Shown here piece after piece: positions 33,822 to 40,593 of a stretch of DNA of 64,000 nucleotides (within the stretch, counting starts at the first letter, position 1; every line of letters starts with the position of its first letter). A program made the translations under genes and the position numbers. This DNA is from Mycolicibacterium sp. GF69 (GTDB lineage: Bacteria; Actinomycetota; Actinomycetes; Mycobacteriales; Mycobacteriaceae): NCBI RefSeq assembly GCF_003284965.1, contig NZ_QMEW01000028.1, forward strand, positions 1-64,000, written 5' to 3'. Below the pieces are notes generated by a model. It was not told the DNA's origin. It saw nothing but the letters and a program-made list of their open reading frames with translations, and did no database searches.

Positions 33822-35252
33822 GTGAAGCGACTCAACGGCATGGACGCCATGCTGCTCTACAGCGAGACGCCCAACCTGCACACGCACACGTTGAAGGTCG
33901 CGATCATCGACGCCACGGACTTCGACGGGGAGTTCACCTTCGACCTGTTTTGCCGGACCATCGCCCGAAGGCTGCATCTGCTCGACCCGCTGCGCTACCG
34001 CCTGGTCGACATCCCGTGGAAGCTGCACCATCCGATGTGGCTCGAGGACTGTCCGGTCGACCTCGACTACCATCTGCGCCGCGTGCGCGTTCCGAGTCCG
34101 GGCGGGCGCCGTGAGCTCGACGAGGTGATCGGCCAGATCGCCAGCACGCCGCTCGACCGCAGCCGCCCACTGTGGGAGTTTCACTTCGCCGAGGGATTGG
34201 CCAATGACCGTTTCGCGCTCATCGGCAAGGTGCACCACACACTCGCGGACGGCGTCGCCTCTGCCAATCTCCTTGCGCGCCTGATGGATCTGGCGGACGG
34301 CACAGACGAGCACGAGGACTACGTCACCTGTGATTCCCCGGGCCGGTCCACATTGTTGAAGGTCGCCATGCGTGACCACGCCGCGCACGTCGCCGCGCTG
34401 CCCAGGCTGGCGCGCGACGCGGTCCGCGGGTTCACCAAGTTGCGGCGCCGGGCCAGGGAACGTAGCGACCAACCCGATCTAGCGAAGATGTTCCGCACGC
34501 CACCGACGTTCCTCAATCACGTGGTTTCACCGCGCCGGACATTCGCCACGGCTTCGGTATCGCTGGCCGAGGTCAGGGAGACGGCCAAACATCTCGGCGT
34601 CACGTTCAACGACGTCGTGCTGGCCACCGCGGCAGGCGGCCTGCGCGAACTGCTGCTGCGCTACGACGGGCGCGCAGATCGCCCGCTGATGGCGTCGGTA
34701 CCGGTGAGTACGAACCTGTCCCCCGACAGGATCACCGGCAACGAAATCGGCGGCCTGTCGGTGTCCCTGCCCGTCCACGTCGACGACCCACTCGGCCGAG
34801 TTCGGTTGACTTCGCTGGCGACAGCGCGCGCGAAAGAGGATTACGAACTGCTCGGTCCCAAGTTGCAGGGCCAGTTGATGGAATACCTGCCACCCCCGCT
34901 GACGCCCGCGCTGCTCCGATGGCAGAGTCAACGCGCCAAGCACAATCCGTTGATGAACGTCGCCGTATCGAGCGTGCCGGGACCGCGCAGGCACGGCCAC
35001 ATCGGCGGCGCACCGGTCACCGAGATCTACTCGATCGGGGTGCTCTCCTCCGGCAGCGCGTTCAACATGACGGTGTGGAGCTACGTTGACCAGGTGGACA
35101 TCTCGATCCTGTCCGACGACCGAACTTTCGACGACATCCACGAAGCAACCGACGCGATGACGCACGCACTCGACGAGATCCGCTCGGCCGCAGGGCTTCC
35201 GCCGTTGTCGGTGGTAAGCACCGCGATGGCGCCGGCCACTGCGGCCCCTTAG
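33822..35252 (+). CDS. wax ester synthase/diacylglycerol acyltransferase (WS/DGAT)
   Basis: A 476-residue acyltransferase with the active-site motif HHTLADG (HHxxxDG) at 138-144 and later PLMASVPVSTN and NPLMNVAVSSVPGP blocks. It makes triacylglycerol or wax ester from acyl-CoA at the membrane or lipid droplet. Start GTG 33822 follows GGGGG. Its stop overlaps the convergent FadD stop by four bases. The WS/DGAT-FadD12-acyltransferase arrangement matches what I recall of the Rv1425-Rv1428c block of M. tuberculosis. Confidence 0.93.
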   Translation: MKRLNGMDAMLLYSETPNLHTHTLKVAIIDATDFDGEFTFDLFCRTIARRLHLLDPLRYRLVDIPWKLHHPMWLEDCPVDLDYHLRRVRVPSPGGRRELDEVIGQIASTPLDRSRPLWEFHFAEGLANDRFALIGKVHHTLADGVASANLLARLMDLADGTDEHEDYVTCDSPGRSTLLKVAMRDHAAHVAALPRLARDAVRGFTKLRRRARERSDQPDLAKMFRTPPTFLNHVVSPRRTFATASVSLAEVRETAKHLGVTFNDVVLATAAGGLRELLLRYDGRADRPLMASVPVSTNLSPDRITGNEIGGLSVSLPVHVDDPLGRVRLTSLATARAKEDYELLGPKLQGQLMEYLPPPLTPALLRWQSQRAKHNPLMNVAVSSVPGPRRHGHIGGAPVTEIYSIGVLSSGSAFNMTVWSYVDQVDISILSDDRTFDDIHEATDAMTHALDEIRSAAGLPPLSVVSTAMAPATAAP

Positions 35253-36853
35253 TCGGCCAGATCGAGCAGGTCCTTGCGCACCACCTTGCCGGTACTGCCG
35301 CGCGGCAATTCCTCGAGAACGGTGATCTGCCGCGGCACCTTGTAGTTCGCCAGGTTCTCGCGCACGTGCTGCTTGAGGTCGTCGGGAGTGGTGTCCGCTC
35401 CATCGCCGAGCACGACGAACGCGACGAGGCGCTGGCCGTACTGCTCGTCGTCGACGCCCAGCACCGCCGCCTCCTTGACGGTGGGGTGCCCGGACAAGGT
35501 CTTCTCGACCTCGATCGGGTAGACGTTCTCCCCACCCGAGACGATCATTTCGTCGTCGCGGCCGACCACGAACAACCGGCCTGCACCGTCGAGGTATCCG
35601 ACGTCGCCCGACGCCATGAAGCCCTCGTGGAAATCTTTGGTCTTGCCCGAGGTGTACCCGTTGAACAACGTGCCGCTGCGAACGAATATCTGTCCGGTCT
35701 GCCCGGCGGGAAGCGCGTTGAACTCCGCGTCGAGAATGCGAATCTCGGTGCCGTCGGCGGCCGTTCCGGCCGTCTCGGGTGCGGCGCGAAGGTCTTTCGG
35801 TGTCGCGGTCGCGATCATGCCTGCTTCGGTCGCGTTGTAGTTGTTGTAGATCACGTCGCCGAACCGGTCCATGAACTTGGTCACGACATCGGGGCGCATC
35901 CGCGAACCCGACGCCGTCGCGAACCGCAGTGAACGGCTGCTGTAGCGGTTCAACACCTCTTCGGAAAGATCCATGATCCGGTCGAACATCACCGGCACCA
36001 CGACCAGACCGGTCGCCTCGTACCGGTCGACCAACTCCAGCGTCGCCTCGGGGTCGAACTTGCGTCGCGTGACGATGGTGCAGGCCAGCAGCGCGGCGAA
36101 CAGCAACTGCGAGAAACCCCAGGCATGGAACATCGGGGCGACGATGACGGTCGCCTCCTCGGTGCGCCACGGAGTGCGGTCCAGCACGGCCTTGAGATCG
36201 CCTGCGCCGCCGCTGCCTTCGCCGCGTTTAGCGCCTTTCGGGGTCCCGGTGGTGCCCGACGTCAACAGGATGATGTCGCTCTTGCGCTCGGCGGCGGCGG
36301 GGCGCTTGCCGAGGTTGTCCTCGACGAGTTGATCGAGCGTTAGACCATCGGCGGGTGCGTCGGTCCAGGCGAGGATGCGGGTGGCGGGCTTGCCGGCCAT
36401 CGCCCGGTCGACGATCTCGCCGAACTCCTCGTCGTAGATGACGACGTCCGCGCCTTCCCGATCGACCACCTCGGCCAGGGCGGGCCCCGCGAACGAGGTG
36501 TTGAGCAGCAGCACGTCGGCGCCCACCCGGTTGGAAGCCACCAGAGCCTCGATGAAACCGCGGTGGTTGCGGCACATCACTGCAACGGTTTCGGGTGTGC
36601 CGCCGGGCAGATTCTGCAGTCCGGTGGCCACGGCGTCGCAGCGGTCGTCGATCTGCTTCCACGTCAGGGTGCCGCGCTCGTCGACCAGTCCCGGGCGGTC
36701 CGGACACCGCTGCGCGGCCGCGGCGAAACCAACTGTCGCCGTCATCCCCACCCGGCGCATCGCCGCGCCCATGCGCAAATACTTGTCGGGGCGCAGCGGC
36801 GCGATCAGGCCGGCCCGCCACAGCGTCTGCACGAGTCCGAGAACGTCTGCCAT
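35249..36853 (-). CDS. fadD12: long-chain acyl-CoA synthetase (FadD12-like)
   Basis: Adenylate-forming enzyme of 534 residues: P-loop LTSGTTGTPKGAKRG at 197-211, YNNYNATEAGM as the A5-like motif, ASGDVGYLD and GRDDEMIVSGGENVYP for the hinge region, and the C-terminal catalytic Lys in GSTGKVVRK. It activates fatty acids to acyl-CoA. The symbol rests on gene order with WS/DGAT and the acyltransferase, plus the N-terminus LGLVQTLWRAGLIAPLRP, not on a database search. The acyltransferase stop lies three bases upstream of its start codon. Confidence 0.88.
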   Translation of the reverse strand: MADVLGLVQTLWRAGLIAPLRPDKYLRMGAAMRRVGMTATVGFAAAAQRCPDRPGLVDERGTLTWKQIDDRCDAVATGLQNLPGGTPETVAVMCRNHRGFIEALVASNRVGADVLLLNTSFAGPALAEVVDREGADVVIYDEEFGEIVDRAMAGKPATRILAWTDAPADGLTLDQLVEDNLGKRPAAAERKSDIILLTSGTTGTPKGAKRGEGSGGAGDLKAVLDRTPWRTEEATVIVAPMFHAWGFSQLLFAALLACTIVTRRKFDPEATLELVDRYEATGLVVVPVMFDRIMDLSEEVLNRYSSRSLRFATASGSRMRPDVVTKFMDRFGDVIYNNYNATEAGMIATATPKDLRAAPETAGTAADGTEIRILDAEFNALPAGQTGQIFVRSGTLFNGYTSGKTKDFHEGFMASGDVGYLDGAGRLFVVGRDDEMIVSGGENVYPIEVEKTLSGHPTVKEAAVLGVDDEQYGQRLVAFVVLGDGADTTPDDLKQHVRENLANYKVPRQITVLEELPRGSTGKVVRKDLLDLAD

Positions 36854-36856
36854 CGA

Positions 36857-37666
36857 TCAGCCCAGTACCGGGAATCGGCGTTCCGTGGCCAACTCGTCGA
36901 GCGCGGCCTGCATCACCGAGCGCACGTGCGCGTCGACCTCCTTCACGTCGGGGTCCGCCCCGAATTGCTCGGCCACATGGATCGGCGGCAACACCCGCGT
37001 GATGATCTTGGCAGGCAACGGGAGGTTCGGCGGGAAGATCGCCGACAATCCAAACGGGAAACCGAACGACAGCGGCAGGATCTCCATTCGGGCCTTCTTC
37101 AACCCGAGGCGGCGGGCGATCGAGTCGCCACGCGCGAGGAACAACTGGGTCTCCTGCCCGCCGATCGACACCATCGGCACGATCGGCACGCCGGTTTCGA
37201 TCGCCGTCCGCACATACCCTGTGCGTCCGGCGAAGTCGATGACGTTCTCGGAGAATGTCGACCGGTAGGAGTCGTAGTCGCCGCCGGGGAACACCAGCAC
37301 GACCGCCCCGTCGCGCAGCGCTTGGGCGGCGTTCTCCCGGCTTGCCTCGATGACCCCGGCGCGGCGCAGCCAGTCGCCCAGCGGCCCCATGAAGATGCCG
37401 TAGTGACCGAGCGTGTAGACCGGACGGTCGAAGCCGAACTTCTTGTAGAAGGGGGGCGCGAAGATCAGCACATCGGGCGTGAGCATGCCCCCTGAGTGGT
37501 TCGACACAAGCAGTGCGCCACCCGCAGTGGGCATGGCGTCCAGGTCGCGCACCTCGGCGCGGAAGTACCGCTTGATCAGTGGACCGACCGTTTTGACCAC
37601 ACCCCGGGTGAACTCGGGGTCCCACTTGGCGACTTCCGGCTTCTGCGCTTCGTTGCTGCTGCTCAT
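36857..37666 (-). CDS. lysophospholipid/glycerolipid acyltransferase family protein
   Basis: A 269-residue PlsC-like protein. The usual NHxxxxD motif appears as SNHSGGMLTPD (about 54-64), a spaced variant, followed by VFPGGDYDSYRS, which corresponds to the FPEGTRS substrate motif of the family. It likely esterifies a lysolipid or glycerol backbone using the acyl-CoA made by the neighbouring FadD. It is the first gene of a two-gene minus operon; its promoter faces an epimerase across a palindromic region. Confidence 0.87.
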   Translation of the reverse strand: MSSSNEAQKPEVAKWDPEFTRGVVKTVGPLIKRYFRAEVRDLDAMPTAGGALLVSNHSGGMLTPDVLIFAPPFYKKFGFDRPVYTLGHYGIFMGPLGDWLRRAGVIEASRENAAQALRDGAVVLVFPGGDYDSYRSTFSENVIDFAGRTGYVRTAIETGVPIVPMVSIGGQETQLFLARGDSIARRLGLKKARMEILPLSFGFPFGLSAIFPPNLPLPAKIITRVLPPIHVAEQFGADPDVKEVDAHVRSVMQAALDELATERRFPVLG

Positions 37667-37706
37667 GCCGTACCTGTCATACCCACGCCGCCCGCCCTCT
37701 CCACGT

Positions 37707-37743
37707 GAATATGCTACTTTCGGAAAAAGAGAATATCATATTC
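37707..37743. promoter_or_regulatory. palindromes in acyltransferase/epimerase divergent promoter
   Basis: GAATATG (37707-37713) pairs with CATATTC (37737-37743). The latter is also part of a tight palindrome, GAATAT-C-ATATTC (37731-37743). The AT-rich run against a GC-rich background and the divergent layout suggest overlapping promoters under common control. Confidence 0.45.
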
Positions 37744-37759
37744 GCAGGTGGGAGGGGCC

Positions 37760-38845
37760 ATGGCGGGGACGGTGCTGGTGACCGGCGGCTTCGGACTGGT
37801 GGGGTCGGCGACCGTGCGCCGGTTGACCGAGCTGGGCCGCACCGTGGTCGTGGCCGACCTCGACACTCCCGCCAACCGCAAGTCGCAGGCGACACTGTCC
37901 CGTGGCGCCTCGGTCCGGTGGACCGATCTGACCGACGAGGATCAGGTGCAGCGCCTGGTCTCCGATGTCGCCCCCGAAGTAATCATCCACCTCGCCGCGG
38001 TCATCCCACCGCCCATCTACAAGAACCCGAAACTCGCCAAGCGCGTAAACGTCGATGCGACCGCGACGCTGGTGCGTATCGCCGAACAACAGCCGACGCC
38101 GCCGCGCTTCATCCAGGCTTCGAGCAACGCGGTCTACGGGGCACGCAACCCGCACACGGCCACGGCGCCGGTGCGGGCCGAGGACCAGATGCGGCCATGC
38201 GATCTGTACAGCGGAACGAAGGCCGAAGCCGAGGCGATCGTCCGGTCCTCGAAGCTGCCGTGGGTGGTGTTGCGGCTGGGCGGCGTGCTGAGCACCGATC
38301 CGAACGCGATGCCGTTGAGCGCTGACGCCCTGTACTTCGAAAGCCTGCTGCCCACCGACGGACGGCTGCACAGCGTCGACGTCCGCGATGTCGCATGGGC
38401 CTTCGCCGCCGCCACCACTGCCGACGTCGTCGGGGAGATCTTGCTGATCGCCGGCGACGACTCGCACCGGATTCGACAGGGCGACGTAGGTGCCGCGCTG
38501 GCCGCCGCACGCGGCCTGCCCGGTGTGCTGCCGCCCGGTCGGCCGGGAGACCCCGACCGCGACGACGGCTGGTTCGTCACCGACTGGATGGACACCGCCC
38601 GCGCGCAGGAGGCGTTGCAGTTCCAGCACTACTCGTGGCCGGACATGCAAGCCGAGACCGCGGCCAATGCCGGATGGACGCGCCACCTGCTGCGGCTGCT
38701 CACGCCGCTCGCCCCGCTGCTGCGAGCGATACTGGCGCGCCGTGGCGCGTACCGCAACACACCCGGCCGGTACGCGGACCCGTGGGCAGCGATCCGGGCC
38801 CGGTTGGGCGAGCCGGCGTGGGATCAACCCCGCGAGCTGTCCTGA
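37760..38845 (+). CDS. NAD-dependent epimerase/dehydratase family protein
   Basis: A 361-residue extended SDR with TGGFGLVGSATVRRL at 9-23, HLAAVIPPP, the catalytic Ser region QASSNAVYG and YSGTK as YxxxK near 158. The C-terminal tail with LLRLLTPLAPLLRAIL is hydrophobic and may associate with membranes. It could be a 3-beta-HSD-like enzyme. ATG 37760 is chosen over GTG 37748 because GGAGGGG precedes it, at short spacing. The SDR 17 bases downstream is co-transcribed. Confidence 0.86.
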   Translation: MAGTVLVTGGFGLVGSATVRRLTELGRTVVVADLDTPANRKSQATLSRGASVRWTDLTDEDQVQRLVSDVAPEVIIHLAAVIPPPIYKNPKLAKRVNVDATATLVRIAEQQPTPPRFIQASSNAVYGARNPHTATAPVRAEDQMRPCDLYSGTKAEAEAIVRSSKLPWVVLRLGGVLSTDPNAMPLSADALYFESLLPTDGRLHSVDVRDVAWAFAAATTADVVGEILLIAGDDSHRIRQGDVGAALAAARGLPGVLPPGRPGDPDRDDGWFVTDWMDTARAQEALQFQHYSWPDMQAETAANAGWTRHLLRLLTPLAPLLRAILARRGAYRNTPGRYADPWAAIRARLGEPAWDQPRELS

Positions 38846-38862
38846 CGGCATAGTCTTCGCCC

Positions 38863-39705
38863 GTGGACAGTTACCAGGGGCGCAACGCTGTCATCACCGG
38901 CGGCGCCAGCGGCATCGGGTTCGCCGCCGCAAGAGAATTCGCGAACCGCGGAGCACGCATCATGGTCAGCGACATCGACTCGACGGCACTGGACCGAGCG
39001 GTCGAGGAGCTGCGCGCGGACGGCGTCGAGGCCCACGGCGTGGTGTGCGATGTGCGAAAGCTCGACGACGTCAACCGGTTGGCCGACGAGGCGTTCGGCG
39101 TCTTCAACGACGTGCATCTGGTGTTCAACAACGCCGGTATCGCGTACGCCGGGCCGATCGCGCAGACCAGCCACGACGACTGGCGCTTCGTCATCGACGT
39201 CGACCTGTGGGGTCCGATCCACGGCGTCGAAGCCTTCCTCCCGCGGCTGATCGCCCAGGAGGCCGACAGCCACATCGCGTTCACATCCTCGTTCGCCGGG
39301 CTGATTCCCAACGTCGGACTAGGACCCTATTGCGTGGCCAAATACGGTGTCGTCGCGCTCGCCGAGACGTTGTCACGCGAGGTGCGCGGCAACGGAATCG
39401 GCGTGACGGTGCTGTGCCCGATGATCGTCGACACCAACCTGCTGGCCAACACCGAACGCGTCCGCAGCTCCGACTACGGCCCGGCCACCCCCTCGCCCGC
39501 CGAGACGGTGCAGCAGTTGGCGTCGGATCCCACCGACGATTCGGTGCTCGATGTGACCGACGTGGCCCGTCTGACCGCCGATGCGATTGCGGCCAACCGG
39601 CTCTATGTCCTGCCGCACAATGTGGCCCGCGGGTCGATCCGGCGCCGCTTCGAGCGCATCGACCGCACTTTCGACGACCAGGTCGCCGAGGGCTGGAGCC
39701 ACTGA
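38863..39705 (+). CDS. SDR family oxidoreductase
   Basis: A 280-residue classical SDR: TGGASGIGFAAAREFA at 12-27, NNAGIAYAGPI near 88, FTSSFAG with the catalytic Ser and YCVAK as YxxxK. The long C-terminus after VDTNLLANTERVRSS is typical of mycobacterial SDRs of unknown substrate. It starts at GTG 38863. Its 3' end faces the convergent SDR at 39758 across a palindromic repeat. Confidence 0.9.
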   Translation: MDSYQGRNAVITGGASGIGFAAAREFANRGARIMVSDIDSTALDRAVEELRADGVEAHGVVCDVRKLDDVNRLADEAFGVFNDVHLVFNNAGIAYAGPIAQTSHDDWRFVIDVDLWGPIHGVEAFLPRLIAQEADSHIAFTSSFAGLIPNVGLGPYCVAKYGVVALAETLSREVRGNGIGVTVLCPMIVDTNLLANTERVRSSDYGPATPSPAETVQQLASDPTDDSVLDVTDVARLTADAIAANRLYVLPHNVARGSIRRRFERIDRTFDDQVAEGWSH

Positions 39706-39713
39706 TCTGGTGA

Positions 39714-39761
39714 TTTCGGTGCGCTACTGATCGCTGCGCGACTTGTAGCGCACCCAATCAC
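39714..39761. repeat. palindromic repeat (copy D), degenerate right arm
   Basis: Left arm TTTCGGTGCGCTAC (39714-39727); the right arm begins GTAGCGCACC (39745-39754) and then diverges by one substitution and one deletion. It lies between two convergent SDR genes, and its right end overlaps the stop of the minus-strand gene. The inner loop stem TCGC/GCGA is kept. Confidence 0.72.
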
Positions 39762-40585
39762 TCTGACGGGCCCAGGGTCGGCCGGCCGGTCTGTGGGTGG
39801 TGATACCAGCCGCCCGCCGCGTGGGTGCCGCCGTCGACGTGGATCGTCTGTCCGGTGATGTAGCTCGCCAAATCGGAGGCGAGAAATACTGCCGCTCCGG
39901 CGATCTCGTCGACGTGTCCCGGCCGGCCCATCGGGATGCCGGGTGCGGCGTCGGGTCGCAGCGCGCCGCCGGAGAGCTGCATCAGACCCTCGGTCAACGT
40001 GAGATCGGGCGCCAGCGCGTTGACCCGGATGCCGTGCGGCGACAGTTCGAACGCCGCGGTCTGGGTGTAGTTGACGACGCCGGCCTTGGCTGCGGCGTAC
40101 GCGGCGTACCCCGGAGCCGCCCGCACACCCTCGATCGACGTCACGTTGATCACGCTGCCGGGGCTTCGGGCGTCCACGAGCCGGCGGGCGACGCGCTGGG
40201 TGCACAGCAGTACATGTCGAAGGTTGGCCCTGTACAACGCATCCCAGCCGTTCTCGGTGGTCTCCAGCAGCGGTGAGTTGAATACCCCGCCGGCGTTGTT
40301 GACCAGGATCGACACTTCGCCGAGTGCGGCGACGGTGGCCTCGAGCGCGGCGTCGACCTGTGCACTGTCGCGGACGTCGGTGACGATGCCCAGCGCGCCA
40401 CCGTCGGCCGAACCGACAAGGCTTTCAGCCGTCGCGGCGCACGTTTCGGGGTCGCGCTCCCAGATTGCGACCGACGCGCCGAAGGCCGCCAGCCCTTCGG
40501 CGATGCCCTTGCCGATGCCCGCCCCGCCGCCCGTCACGACCGCCACGCGACCGGTCAGCAGGATCTGGGAGGGATCGATGGCCAC
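39758..40585 (-). CDS. SDR family oxidoreductase
   Basis: A 275-residue classical SDR with TGGGAGIGKGIAEGLA near 18-33, NNAGGVFNSPL near 96, NVTSIEGV with the catalytic Ser and YAAAK as YxxxK near 165. The C-terminal tail after VDGGTHAAGG is extended. GTG 40585 lies eight bases after the stop of the tandem CoA-transferase. It is the last gene of the long minus run and would oxidise a hydroxyacyl-CoA or ring alcohol. Confidence 0.9.
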   Translation of the reverse strand: MAIDPSQILLTGRVAVVTGGGAGIGKGIAEGLAAFGASVAIWERDPETCAATAESLVGSADGGALGIVTDVRDSAQVDAALEATVAALGEVSILVNNAGGVFNSPLLETTENGWDALYRANLRHVLLCTQRVARRLVDARSPGSVINVTSIEGVRAAPGYAAYAAAKAGVVNYTQTAAFELSPHGIRVNALAPDLTLTEGLMQLSGGALRPDAAPGIPMGRPGHVDEIAGAAVFLASDLASYITGQTIHVDGGTHAAGGWYHHPQTGRPTLGPSE

Positions 40586-40593
40586 GGGTCGAG

